Shown here piece after piece: positions 8,151-16,629 of a stretch of 64,000 nt of DNA. Where the stretch lies: assembly GCF_030272705.1 (NCBI RefSeq), contig NZ_JARFYM010000002.1:248001-312000 (forward strand). Direction: 5' to 3'. The notes beneath the pieces are model-generated. The model saw only the letters and a list, made by a program, of their open reading frames with translations, was not told the DNA's origin and made no database searches. The DNA comes from Rhizobium mayense. Its GTDB lineage: Bacteria > Pseudomonadota > Alphaproteobacteria > Rhizobiales > Rhizobiaceae. The first letter of the stretch is position 1; the number at the start of each line of letters is the position of its first letter. A program made the position numbers and the translations under genes.

Positions 8151-8816
8151 TCATGCCGCGAGCTCCAACAGTCGGGTCGCGACAGATCGTTCGGGTTTGG
8201 GGCGGGCATATAGTGGAGCCGACACGTTGAGCATCATCCGCATGTTCCGGAGAACACGCTGCGAGACCTCGAATGCACCGCAGCAGACGGGAAATCTCCC
8301 ATATCCGTCGCAGCGGCCAAGTTCCTCGACTTCGGCACCTGCCCGCTTGTACACACGCTTGAGATAGGGTTCGTAGTTGGAGATCATGGTGTGGATGCCA
8401 TGGTCGAGTGCACATTCGCAAAGTGCGAGCAACAACAAGCTAAAAGCCCGGCCCGCATCGATGTCGGGAAAATCACGTGCGACGGCAGCTTCGTCGATAC
8501 ACATGCGCGTGCCTTCCCAAATTCCCGGGGCAACTAAGTCTGTTGCAGCTGGAAACGTATCTCGAAAGACGTCGTAGAGGAGCGTCGGCCCTGTCGTCGG
8601 CATTAGCCGTACGCCTCCGTAAAACCGCATGCGGCGCTCGTCGCACCAAACAAGGTAGGCGGGGCCGAGAGCATCATAGCAGTCGCGTTCATAAGGCCCA
8701 ACGACAGTTACGTCCCAGCCGAGCGTATCGGCAAAGATCGCCTTCCGAAGGCGAAACATCTGATCGAGGATGTTCGCATACTTATGATATTCATGAGCTT
8801 GGATGACTATGAACAT
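8151..8816 (-). CDS. acyl-homoserine-lactone synthase (LuxI family)
   Basis: This 221-residue enzyme would join acyl-ACP to S-adenosylmethionine to make an N-acyl-homoserine lactone. From the ATG at 8816 (preceded by GGAGG), the family's invariant residues fall at canonical positions: R24, F28 and W34 in RLRKAIFADTLGW, D45 and D48 in RDCYD, R70 in GGVRLMPT, F84, E101 and R104 in WEGTRMCI. All are present, so it should be active. The C-terminal half (HGIHTMISNYEPYLKRVYKR) is also typical. A luxR gene ends 79 bases upstream on the same strand with a palindrome between them. The acyl chain cannot be read from sequence. Confidence 0.95.
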   Translation of the reverse strand: MFIVIQAHEYHKYANILDQMFRLRKAIFADTLGWDVTVVGPYERDCYDALGPAYLVWCDERRMRFYGGVRLMPTTGPTLLYDVFRDTFPAATDLVAPGIWEGTRMCIDEAAVARDFPDIDAGRAFSLLLLALCECALDHGIHTMISNYEPYLKRVYKRAGAEVEELGRCDGYGRFPVCCGAFEVSQRVLRNMRMMLNVSAPLYARPKPERSVATRLLELAA

Positions 8817-8878
8817 TTTCGCCTCCAACAGTTTTTGTCGCAAGGCAAGAATGAGCCGGAAAACCGCGGTCGGGAATT

Positions 8879-8907
8879 CCCTCAAATGGAGCCCCTCATT
8901 TGAGGGG
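8879..8907. promoter_or_regulatory. overlapping palindromes before luxI (candidate lux-type box)
   Basis: CCCCTCATTTGAGGGG at 8892-8907 is a perfect 16-base palindrome. CCCTCAAATG at 8879-8888 is also the exact inverse of CATTTGAGGG at 8897-8906. The site overlaps the luxR stop codon and lies 63-91 bases before the luxI ATG. A near-identical palindrome occurs upstream of luxR (9702-9717). Two copies at the two quorum-sensing genes suggest a binding site for this LuxR. It differs from the known TraR box. Confidence 0.6.
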
Positions 8908-9639
8908 ATAGGTCAGGGGAGTGATGATGCGGAGCTGGACAGCTTTGGTTGTGGCTGCCGATAGGGTGGCGCAACCCAGCTTGAATCGCGCCGTCTTCAG
9001 ATAATCGCGCGTCGTATGTTCGGAGATGTCGAGAATCAGCGCAATGTCCTTGTAATCCTTGCCAAGTGCTGTCCAGTGCAGACACTCGATCTCCCTCGGG
9101 CTCAAGGATGGCACCGGATCATGCTCGCCATAGAGCTCCAGCATGGCTTTGCCATGGATGAGATGGGCGAGTTCCGTCCATTCCATTCGGCAATTTGCCA
9201 CCAATTCTTGCCACCTATCGATCGGCAAATCGGAGTTGATCGAAAGCAACGATCTGCGCCTGGCCTTGTCGGCTACGGGAATAGAATAACCGTTGCCGCC
9301 GAGACCATGTTTCTGCGCGTCGACCAATAGCGCATAGGCCTCTGGCGTCGGCTCCACCTCGCTCCAGTCAAACGGAAGCTGACGGAGAAAGCCTTCCCTG
9401 ACAACGGGATCAATCTTGACATAGCCATGGAGAAGATATCGGGAGACCCAGGCATCGGGATAGGTGGTGCGAACAAACGGCGCGTCGATCCTGTCCATGA
9501 TGGTCTGCGCGAGATGGTAAGTCACATAGTCGACGTCATATGCCGCCTGCAGAGACCGAATGGCGGTGTCGACATTGGACGCCGCTTTGATCTCGTTGAA
9601 GGCGTGCTCGAATTTTGGGCTGTCTAAACTTCCCCGCAT
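8896..9639 (-). CDS. LuxR-family quorum-sensing regulator
   Basis: This 247-residue transcription factor has an N-terminal autoinducer-binding domain (about 10-165), with YVTYHLAQ, the conserved Asp-Pro in [12 protein letters not shown] and a following Trp in FDWSEVEP. The C-terminal GerE/LuxR helix-turn-helix (about 180-240) reads [20 protein letters not shown] then [17 protein letters not shown]. It should bind the lactone made by the neighbouring synthase and control that gene. The gene order luxR-luxI on one strand with a shared palindrome supports autoregulation. Start at 9639 is probable; no strong ribosome site is visible. Confidence 0.92.
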   Translation of the reverse strand: MRGSLDSPKFEHAFNEIKAASNVDTAIRSLQAAYDVDYVTYHLAQTIMDRIDAPFVRTTYPDAWVSRYLLHGYVKIDPVVREGFLRQLPFDWSEVEPTPEAYALLVDAQKHGLGGNGYSIPVADKARRRSLLSINSDLPIDRWQELVANCRMEWTELAHLIHGKAMLELYGEHDPVPSLSPREIECLHWTALGKDYKDIALILDISEHTTRDYLKTARFKLGCATLSAATTKAVQLRIITPLTYPLK

Positions 9640-9701
9640 GATGCATCACCCAGCTACATCATGATCTTACCGCGAGATCGGTTCGACAAACAAGAGCATC
9701 T

Positions 9702-9717
9702 CCCCACATATGAGGGG
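9702..9717. promoter_or_regulatory. palindrome upstream of luxR, similar to that before luxI
   Basis: CCCCACATATGAGGGG matches CCCCTCATTTGAGGGG upstream of luxI at 14 of 16 positions and keeps the CCCC/GGGG caps. It lies 63 bases before the luxR ATG and 49 bases before the divergent small ORF at 9766. One site could thus control both. LuxR binding is inference. Confidence 0.55.
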
Positions 9718-9765
9718 AATGACGTTCGCAAACACGGTCCGCTATCTTTGGCTTAGGAGAGCGAT

Positions 9766-9975
9766 ATGGGCCAGTCGGATGAAGCCGAGCAGGCGGTAGG
9801 CCAAGCCGCCACTGGACTAAAAACGAGCTGGCACGATATGGCCGGCTCGGAAGCGTTGATACGCGCACTGATCGCGGAACGAAGCCAACGGACAAACGAA
9901 GCGCTGTTCTGGATTCGGGTCTATCGTGCTCTGTCCTCCGAAGACATCGACGCAATCCCCCCTTTTTTGCGATGA
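9766..9975 (+). CDS. small protein divergent from luxR
   Basis: This 69-residue soluble, helical protein starts MGQSDEAEQAVGQAATGLKT and includes SWHDMAGSEALIRALIAERS. AGGAG lies six bases before the ATG. It is divergent from luxR, with a candidate quorum-sensing box in the 126-base gap. I know no family. The strong ribosome site and the position at a putative LuxR site make it a candidate quorum-sensing target. Confidence 0.55.
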   Translation: MGQSDEAEQAVGQAATGLKTSWHDMAGSEALIRALIAERSQRTNEALFWIRVYRALSSEDIDAIPPFLR

Positions 9976-10284
9976 AGGCCCGCAGGGGCCTGCTATATTT
10001 GCGACGACTTCCACCAACCGTGCGCAACTCTCTGAGACGCCCTCAGAAGATGGCATCGGGCTTCATCGGAATCTGTAGTGCCTGCTCCATCATGCCGGAA
10101 TCCGGCGAAGCGGATCTCGCGCAAACGGAGCCGAAACCCAGTCCCCGGCCTTTTTGACAGACTTCTCATGCCGTCTCGTCGGACTAATCACCGTGGAGTA
10201 CTTTACCGCTCGCTGGCTTTGTAATGTAATAGGGACAAAGCACAATTTATTGTCTTCGAAGTAAAAATCACAGAGGGGTCAAAG

Positions 10285-10710
10285 ATGCGCCTCGTAGCGA
10301 TTTTATTTCTTATTGCCGGCTTCGCGTACGACACTGCGCACGCTTTTCAGGAATGCAATGGAAACCCGCATGTTCGTGTGATGTGGGAGAAGCAAATCAT
10401 TGAAGTCGACGGCACCTTCTTCCAAATGAAAAAGGAAAAACTCTCCAAGAAGACTGGGCGTCTCGTCGGACACGACATGGTCTTCGTTCACAACGGCGCC
10501 GGTAGCGACACCCTCATTCGACACCGCGTTTCCACCTCCTATAACTGCGTCGCCGGCGAAGGTAATGTTGGCCTAAAGCAGGCGGATGTGCAGGGGTATC
10601 AGGCCAACCCCCTTATAGAGGACAATTCTCCACCTGCGGATGCGACCATCACGGGCAGCCGGTCTAGCGCCGCCTCTGGAAAAGGACACGGCGGCGGCAA
10701 ACACAAATAG
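10285..10710 (+). CDS. exported protein of unknown function
   Basis: This 141-residue protein has a clear signal peptide (MRLVAILFLIAGFAYDTAHA, cleavage after residue 20) and a mature domain with two cysteines (QECNGNPH, SYNCVAGEGN) that could form a disulfide. The C terminus is low complexity and rich in Gly, Lys and His. The ATG follows AGAGGGG at a suitable distance. No family is recognised. It is probably periplasmic and transcribed alone. Confidence 0.6.
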   Translation: MRLVAILFLIAGFAYDTAHAFQECNGNPHVRVMWEKQIIEVDGTFFQMKKEKLSKKTGRLVGHDMVFVHNGAGSDTLIRHRVSTSYNCVAGEGNVGLKQADVQGYQANPLIEDNSPPADATITGSRSSAASGKGHGGGKHK

Positions 10711-11061
10711 GTAGCCTCCTCTGCCTCGTGACAAACAAATTCGTCACACAAATATTGAGGCGACTTTACACAATAACCAGCAAGAGGGCGGCTCATCTTC
10801 TTCTCGGAAACCGCCCATAAAAATAGATGATAATCAAATTATTAGTGCAGCACGCTGGAATTGTAGAAAAGCATCGTTGATCAACAAGGCGAAAGGCTGG
10901 AACCTCCGCGACTTTCCGAGATGGGAAGAAGATTGTCATAAATTATGTGATCTTGTTAGTTTAGGCTGTTATGAAATTTGATGGGATGCCAAGAGCCTTC
11001 CGTGAAGTTTTCGGGAAGTCCCACCAATCCCGACTTATTCAAGACATTAAAACAAACAAAT
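10711..11061. other. intergenic region without gene
   Basis: This spacer lies between the exported protein and the terminator of the polyol operon. It is AT-richer than its surroundings. No frame with a ribosome site is seen. Confidence 0.4.
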
Positions 11062-11100
11062 AAAGCGGCTCGGCGATCCTTTGCATCGCCGAGCCGCTTT
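11062..11100 (-). terminator. rho-independent terminator of the leftward polyol operon
   Basis: The arms AAAGCGGCTCGGCGAT and ATCGCCGAGCCGCTTT pair perfectly over 16 bases around a 7-base loop. On the minus strand they are followed by an A/T-rich ATTTGTTTGTTT tail. It begins 12 bases after the stop codon of the GlpD-like gene. Confidence 0.88.
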
Positions 11101-11111
11101 CCGATAACACC

Positions 11112-12872
11112 TCAAGCGGAAGTCGGGCCTGCCGTCGTTCTGGCTTCCGAAAATGCGCGCTCAGCCCCGTCTTCCAGCCGCCGGCCATGAAAGGTCGACA
11201 TGGTGGTGACGACCTCTTCGATTTCTGCTGTAAGCCTTTGTTCCGTCCATCCAAGCGCCTCGGCGGCAATTGCGCCGATATCGCGCAAGCCTTGCATGGT
11301 CAACGCACCCTCGATCGCAAGCGTCGTGCGCCGGAACACCACGTCTGAAAGATGGGTGACAAGCTCTTGCCGCACGATCCAATCGATTTCCAGAGCACTG
11401 TAATGCGAAGCCCCGGAGAGGCGCACGGTGTCGGTATGTGCCGAGGGATATTCGAGGATCGCTGTGGCAGTGGTTCCATAGCGGCTCAAGAGCTGGTCGA
11501 TACGCTCCGGCGCTGTACCGGTTCGTTTCGCAGCAGCGCGCACCCATTCTCCGCGCGCCGCCGAATTTGTCGGGAAATCGCGTCCACCGCCGATCGCCAG
11601 GTGTTTTGTGGATTGGCTACGAACGCGGTCCAGGCGCTTGAGAACGAGATCTGCAACCTCCTCGGCGAAGCCACGGAAGGTCGTCCACTTGCCGCCCACG
11701 AGGGAGACGATCGCAAACGGACGATCCGACTGCGGCTCGACTACCGGCGCGGAATGGTCGCGGCTGATCAGGCCCGGCGACGACGCGTCCGAAGCCGGCA
11801 GAGGCCGGATGCCGCTATAGCTGTAGACCACCTGCTCCCGCCCGAAACGAAGACTTGGCAGCAGCGACTGGACGCTTTCGAGGAAATAGTCGATCTCCGG
11901 CTCTTCGCACCGGACATTGTCGGGATCGTCACAGGGAATATCCGTCGATCCGACCAAAGCGAGACCGAGATAGCTATAGACGAGGCAAATACGGCCGTCG
12001 TCGGCTTCGAAGTAGATCATATGGCCGTTCAGGCCGCGCACGAGCTCGGGGTGATCGAGCAGGATATGCGAACCTTTCGTACCGCCGATAAGATGCGAGG
12101 GCGCGCCGAGCAGATCGTTGACGCGGTCGATCCAAGGGCCGGCGGCGTTGACGACAAGCTTCGGGGAAGCGGAAAATGTCGTGCCGTCGGCTCGCTCGAA
12201 GCTGAGTTTCCCACCCGCCGACGACGTCAGCGTGGTGAAGTTTGCGGCCAGCGCGCTCTTGTTGGCCTGAAGTCCATCCATGACCAGTTCATAGACGAGC
12301 CGTTCAGGCCGGCTGATCTTGGCATCGTAGTAAATGCCGCCCGCCACGATATCGGGGGTGACATGCGGCATTTCCTTGAGCGCGCGCTTCTTCAGCAGGA
12401 ACCGGTGGCGCGGCATGACGCGGTTGCGCGACCCGAAAAAGTCATAGAGTGCGAGCCCAATCTTGATGAGAACGGCGCCGCGGCTGCGGGGGGCCGTCGT
12501 TGAGCCTGTCAGCGTGCGCAAAGCCGCCCATATGCCTCGCGTCCATGAGAAAATCGGGATGAAGGTCGGCAGCGCCTCGACGCAATGCGGCGCGTTCTGA
12601 AGCAGGAGATTGCGTTCCAGCGTCGACTGGGCAACCAGGCCGAACTCGCCCGTCTCCAAATATTTTAAGCCGCCATGAATAAGGCGCGACGGCGCAGCGC
12701 TCGTTCCCGACCCGAAGTCGGCCTTGTCGACGATGAGACAATTGACACCCTGGGCGGCAAGATCACGAAATAGCCCGGCGCCATTCACGCCAGCACCAAG
12801 AATGACGACGTCTATGTCCTTGTCCGGCAATGTCGCAAATCGTTGTTTCAAATCAGCGGTGATATCGGTCAT
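11112..12872 (-). CDS. GlpD-like FAD-dependent polyol-phosphate dehydrogenase (second copy)
   Basis: This 586-residue flavoprotein belongs to the glycerol-3-phosphate dehydrogenase family. The FAD dinucleotide fold is DVVILGAGVNGAGLFRDLAA near residue 20, followed by FGSGTSAAPSRLIHGGLKYL, the family signature, then GGTKGSHILLDHPEL and a C-terminal DAO_C-type domain. It is distinct from eryB in this window, which is 503 residues. I start at the ATG at 12872, 59 bases after the kinase stop, because upstream residues look non-coding. Last gene of the operon with eryEFG, it probably oxidises the product of the adjacent kinase. True glycerol 3-phosphate activity is possible. Confidence 0.85.
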   Translation of the reverse strand: MTDITADLKQRFATLPDKDIDVVILGAGVNGAGLFRDLAAQGVNCLIVDKADFGSGTSAAPSRLIHGGLKYLETGEFGLVAQSTLERNLLLQNAPHCVEALPTFIPIFSWTRGIWAALRTLTGSTTAPRSRGAVLIKIGLALYDFFGSRNRVMPRHRFLLKKRALKEMPHVTPDIVAGGIYYDAKISRPERLVYELVMDGLQANKSALAANFTTLTSSAGGKLSFERADGTTFSASPKLVVNAAGPWIDRVNDLLGAPSHLIGGTKGSHILLDHPELVRGLNGHMIYFEADDGRICLVYSYLGLALVGSTDIPCDDPDNVRCEEPEIDYFLESVQSLLPSLRFGREQVVYSYSGIRPLPASDASSPGLISRDHSAPVVEPQSDRPFAIVSLVGGKWTTFRGFAEEVADLVLKRLDRVRSQSTKHLAIGGGRDFPTNSAARGEWVRAAAKRTGTAPERIDQLLSRYGTTATAILEYPSAHTDTVRLSGASHYSALEIDWIVRQELVTHLSDVVFRRTTLAIEGALTMQGLRDIGAIAAEALGWTEQRLTAEIEEVVTTMSTFHGRRLEDGAERAFSEARTTAGPTSA

Positions 12873-12931
12873 ACCATGGTTTCCTACTGAACTGCCGTTG
12901 GCGCGAGCTGCCCGCGCGGCGGCCAATTGTC

Positions 12932-14467
12932 CTAATCTCGCGATTCAGCGGGGGCGAGGCGGCCGATCTTCGGCCAGATTGGGGTCATCGCCTTGGCGAT
13001 CTCCCGAAAGAGATCGTATCTCTCGCGATAATAGATGCTGCGGGATGCATCGGGATGGCAGGTTCTGGCAATTTTGCCGACGTCGCGGGGATCGCTCTGC
13101 GGATCCGCATAAAGACCAACACCCGCACCCGCGCAAACAGCTGCGCCCCAGGCCGCCGCCTCGTCTGTCTCCGTCACAGTCACCGGAATGCCCAGCACGT
13201 CGGCGAACATCTGGACGACCCTCGGATTGCGGGAAATACCGCCGGCAAGCCGCGCCTCCCCAAAGGCAAAACCGTCACTCAGGGCATCGACATGGATCTT
13301 ATGATTGAAGGCAATTCCTTCAAGGACCGCCCGCAGCATGTCGCCGCGATCATGCCAACCGCCCAGGCCGAAGAAGCCGGCGCTTGCGGAAGCGCCATAG
13401 GGCGAGCCAAACAGATAAGGGTGAAAAAGCGCAGTCGAGGGACGCTCGAATGCGGCATCTATCTCGGGCGCCAGCAGCGCATGGATCGACCCGCCGGAGG
13501 CTTCGCTGCTTGCGCGTTCGCTGGCACAGAGCCGGTCGAGAAACCAATCGTAATTCGCCGTCGAAGCCGGAGAGATCGACATATTGTTCCATTGACCGGC
13601 CGCAATGGCATTGCGGCAGAACCAGCGCCTGTCGACGCGCGGCTCGGACGACAAGGTTTCGTTGATCGAGTAGGTGCCGGCAATCACCGCAACCACGCCG
13701 GAGGCGTAGCCACCCGCACCGAGAGCGGACGCGGTGACGTCGTGCAAGCCGGCCACGACAGGCGTTCCTTCGGCAAGACCCGTACGCGCGGCGGCAACCC
13801 GCGTCACATGGCCGACGACCTCGTCGGAACGGGCGGCCGGCGGCAAGGCATCGGCCAGTGCCTCCAGCCCGAAGAGCTTGAGTGCATCCTGCGAATAATC
13901 CTGGCTTCTGACATTGGTGAAGGAGGTACTTGCCTCTGTGCGATCGGTGCCGATCGCCTCGGTCAGGCAAAAGCGAAGCCAGTCCTTGCAGCTCATGATA
14001 TGGCCGATTTCCGCAAATCGGCTCGGCTCCTGCTCCTTGACCCAGGCAAGGAGCGCCGATGGCGCCGAGACATGCGGCAATTGCCCGGTGAGCTCTATGG
14101 CTTCGTCGGCGACCGGACTTTCGAGCCAGCGATCGACGACGGCCCCTGCCCTGCTGTCGAGCGACAGGATCGCATGCCCCAGCGGCCTGCGGGACCGATC
14201 GAGCATATAGATGCCGTCACCGTGAGCGGTTGCGGCAACCGCCTGTATGTCGGACGCGGGACGCTTGCTGAGGCTGATCGCTTCAGCGATCGCGTCCGCT
14301 GTCGCCGTCCAAAGCTCATCCATGTCCCGTTCGATGTGCCGGGCCTTGGGTATGAACTGCGTGACCCGCCGCCGCGCGACTGCAATCGGCGTTCCGTCGA
14401 TATCGAAGATGACAGCCTTTGTGACCGTCAGACCGCTATCAATTCCGAGCAGACTCGGCATTTTCAT
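12932..14467 (-). CDS. FGGY-family carbohydrate/polyol kinase (second copy)
   Basis: This 511-residue ATP-dependent sugar kinase has the phosphate-1 motif LLGIDSGLTVTKAVIFDIDG at the N terminus, the VAATAHGDGIYMLD and SLDSRAG segments of the substrate side, and the C-terminal adenosine motif RLAGGISRNPRVVQMFADVLG. GGAG precedes the ATG at 14467; an ATG two codons later is also possible. The gene follows a DeoR regulator and precedes a GlpD-like dehydrogenase, which repeats the eryA-eryB logic. A pentitol or tetritol is the likely substrate, but xylulose- or ribulose-type sugars cannot be ruled out. Confidence 0.86.
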   Translation of the reverse strand: MKMPSLLGIDSGLTVTKAVIFDIDGTPIAVARRRVTQFIPKARHIERDMDELWTATADAIAEAISLSKRPASDIQAVAATAHGDGIYMLDRSRRPLGHAILSLDSRAGAVVDRWLESPVADEAIELTGQLPHVSAPSALLAWVKEQEPSRFAEIGHIMSCKDWLRFCLTEAIGTDRTEASTSFTNVRSQDYSQDALKLFGLEALADALPPAARSDEVVGHVTRVAAARTGLAEGTPVVAGLHDVTASALGAGGYASGVVAVIAGTYSINETLSSEPRVDRRWFCRNAIAAGQWNNMSISPASTANYDWFLDRLCASERASSEASGGSIHALLAPEIDAAFERPSTALFHPYLFGSPYGASASAGFFGLGGWHDRGDMLRAVLEGIAFNHKIHVDALSDGFAFGEARLAGGISRNPRVVQMFADVLGIPVTVTETDEAAAWGAAVCAGAGVGLYADPQSDPRDVGKIARTCHPDASRSIYYRERYDLFREIAKAMTPIWPKIGRLAPAESRD

Positions 14468-14551
14468 TACTCCGGATAGTGGAAAGGCCACAGGCATGAT
14501 CCGGTCTGCGAGGAGCTGGCCGCTTTCCGGCCCCGCCTTTCATCGCCACTG

Positions 14552-15394
14552 TCATGACCGGCCCCCATCGCCCTTGGCGATGACAACATTGATATCTTTG
14601 GACCGCATGCGATCGATGTGGACGGACGGCGTCTGGTCATCGACGATCACTGCGTCAAACTCGCTGAGTGCCGCGAAACTGTGCAACGCGCGCCGCTCGA
14701 ATTTCGTATGGTCGGCCAGAAGGACGCGTCTGACGGCGCTGTCGAACATCGCCCGTTTCGTGTCGACTATTTCCGGTGACTGATGGAAGACGATATCGTC
14801 GGTGATCGCCGACATCGAAATGAAGGCGGTATCCGCCCTCAGCCGGGTGATCTCGTTGATCGTCATTCGCCCCATGAAGGCGTTGCACCAACTGTAATAC
14901 TGGCCGCCGAGGGCCAGAAGCGTCACGTCATGCATCCCCTTGAGCGTATTCATGAGGGTCAGCGAATTGGTGATCGCCGTCAGCGGAACCTTGGCGGAGA
15001 GATGGGCGGCCATCTGCAGCACGGTCGTGGAATCGTCGAAGAAGATCGCCTGGCCGGGCTCGACGAACTGCATCGCCGCGGCGGCAATCGCTTTCTTTTC
15101 GGCCGCCTGCCGGTTTGAACGATAGACATCGCTGGACTCGATGAGGCTGGTTGCGGCGGCCGTGACGATGCCGCGCGTCTTGCGGAAAAGACCGCGGCTT
15201 ACGAGCTCGTCGACATCGCGATGAGCAGTCATCAGACTGATTCCGAACCTGTCGGTCAGATCCTCGATACGCATGGAGCCCTCCGTCATGACGGCCTCGG
15301 CAATCATCTGCCGGCGAACGAGCTGGCGGGTATGCCGGCTGTCACTTGGCAATTCGTCCAAGAGGGATGCTCCTAAGCTTGTCTTCCGTGTCAC
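14552..15394 (-). CDS. DeoR/GlpR-family transcriptional repressor (second copy)
   Basis: This 280-residue regulator has an N-terminal winged helix (RRQMIAEAVMTEGSMRIEDL, then TDRFGISLMTAHRDVDELVS) and a DeoR-C sensor domain similar to sugar-phosphate isomerases, with AIFFDDSTTVLQMAAHL and ADTAFISMSAITDDIVF. It has about 25 residues before the usual DeoR start; the start is a GTG at 15394 with GAGG upstream. Effectors are normally phosphorylated sugars. It lies between the eryG-type binding-protein gene and the second kinase. It is related to, but clearly different from, the DeoR protein at 26018-26794. Confidence 0.88.
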   Translation of the reverse strand: MTRKTSLGASLLDELPSDSRHTRQLVRRQMIAEAVMTEGSMRIEDLTDRFGISLMTAHRDVDELVSRGLFRKTRGIVTAAATSLIESSDVYRSNRQAAEKKAIAAAAMQFVEPGQAIFFDDSTTVLQMAAHLSAKVPLTAITNSLTLMNTLKGMHDVTLLALGGQYYSWCNAFMGRMTINEITRLRADTAFISMSAITDDIVFHQSPEIVDTKRAMFDSAVRRVLLADHTKFERRALHSFAALSEFDAVIVDDQTPSVHIDRMRSKDINVVIAKGDGGRS

Positions 15395-15533
15395 TTGAGC
15401 CTCTGCCGCTGAATCTCGTCGATGTCAGTTTCGTACAGCGAATGCAGTGCGAAGGCAAAAAGAGGAGTTGGAACAACCCTTTGCATTGCGCATGTCCTGG
15501 CCGTCGCCCGCGAATTTGCAGCGGCCGAATAGA

Positions 15534-15557
15534 GGGAGCGCCGCTGCCGGCGCTCCC
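15534..15557 (-). terminator. GC-rich hairpin after the binding-protein gene
   Basis: GGGAGCGCCG and CGGCGCTCCC form a perfect 10-bp stem with a 4-base loop, starting 10 bases after the stop of the binding-protein gene. There is no T-run, so it may act as a partial terminator or as a 3' mRNA stabiliser that keeps binding-protein mRNA above the downstream DeoR-kinase-dehydrogenase message. Confidence 0.5.
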
Positions 15558-15566
15558 CTGTTGTCA

Positions 15567-16514
15567 TTACTGCTGCAGGACGAACGGAGCCGTGTACTTG
15601 TCCACATTGTCCTTGGTGATCAGGATGCAATCGAAGAGCTGCTTCTCGCTCTTGGCGCCGGTTTTGCCCGTCTTGATGACGTTGTCGGCCTGCTTGACGG
15701 CTTCCGCGGAGAAAGTCGCAACCGGCTGCAGCACCGTGTACTGCAGTTCGCCGGCTTTAATAGCAGCAACCGCATCCGGCGAACCGTCAAAACCGCCGAC
15801 CTTGATCTTGGCGAGCTTGCCGGCTTCCTTCAGCGCGGCAATTGCGCCAAGCGCCATTTCGTCGTTGCCGGAAATGACGCCGACGATGTCGGGATTGGCC
15901 TGCAGCATGGACTGCATCTTGTCGTGACCCTGGGTGCGATCCCAGTTGGCTACTTCCTTGGCGACCTTCTGGAGGTCCGGATACTGCGTCAGCACCGTCT
16001 CGTAACCGTTGGAGCGGGTTGCGGCATTGTTGTCGGACGGAGCGCCAAGCAGCTCGGCATACTTGCCCTTGTCGCCGACGCTTTCGACCCACTGCTGGGC
16101 GCCAAGTGCGGCACCCTGCGCATTGTTGGAAACGAGCTGCGCCTTGGCGAGACCTTCCTGGTTGATTTCAGCATTGACGAGGACGACCGGGATGCCGGCA
16201 GCCACTGCCTTCTTCACGGCGCCGACCGAGCCATCGGCATTGGCCGGGTCGAGGATGATCGCGACGGACTTGTTGGTAATTGCGGTGTCGATCAGATTGC
16301 TTTCAGTATTGGTATCGCCCTTGTGGGCGGCGACGGTCGCGGTGTAGCCCAGCTTCTCAGCCGTTGCCTTCGCGATATTGCCTTCCGTCAGCCAGTAGGG
16401 GTTGGCCGGATCATTGACGATGATCGTCATCTGACCAGCGGCCCATGCCGCTCCCGTCAGAAGCGGCGCCACCGCGACAGCCGTCATAACAATACGCAAA
16501 CCTTTTTTAAACAT
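15567..16514 (-). CDS. eryG: periplasmic polyol-binding protein of the erythritol ABC importer
   Basis: This 315-residue RbsB-type binding protein has a signal peptide (MFKKGLRIVMTAVAVAPLLT, cleavage after AWA) and the periplasmic_binding_4 pattern: MTIIVNDPANPYWLTEGNIA, ESNLIDTAITNKSVAIILDP, ISGNDEMALGAIAALKEAG and GGFDGSPDAVAAIKAGEL. GGGAG lies before the ATG at 16514. It is encoded with a permease and a double ATPase, divergent from eryABCD, the arrangement of rhizobial eryEFG. The gene symbol rests on this context. Confidence 0.88.
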   Translation of the reverse strand: MFKKGLRIVMTAVAVAPLLTGAAWAAGQMTIIVNDPANPYWLTEGNIAKATAEKLGYTATVAAHKGDTNTESNLIDTAITNKSVAIILDPANADGSVGAVKKAVAAGIPVVLVNAEINQEGLAKAQLVSNNAQGAALGAQQWVESVGDKGKYAELLGAPSDNNAATRSNGYETVLTQYPDLQKVAKEVANWDRTQGHDKMQSMLQANPDIVGVISGNDEMALGAIAALKEAGKLAKIKVGGFDGSPDAVAAIKAGELQYTVLQPVATFSAEAVKQADNVIKTGKTGAKSEKQLFDCILITKDNVDKYTAPFVLQQ

Positions 16515-16629
16515 TACTCTCTCTCCCATTTGATGAGGTCAGATAAAACCGGCGAACCGGCGGTGCTTTCCGCAATCGGCGGGCTGTTCGAAGCAGGTCT
16601 GCCGTCGTGGACAAGTTCAGTTGCGATCG

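Noticed and set aside
9972..10157. 61-residue frame overlapping the small ORF stop by ATGA
   Set aside because: The overlap suggests coupling, but the product is low in structure-like pattern and lacks any homology I know; left out.
11352..12503. 383-residue plus-strand frame
   Set aside because: Antisense to the GlpD-like gene, with Arg/Asp-rich composition and no ribosome site.
13055..14479. 474-residue plus-strand frame
   Set aside because: Antisense to the second FGGY kinase; no family motifs.
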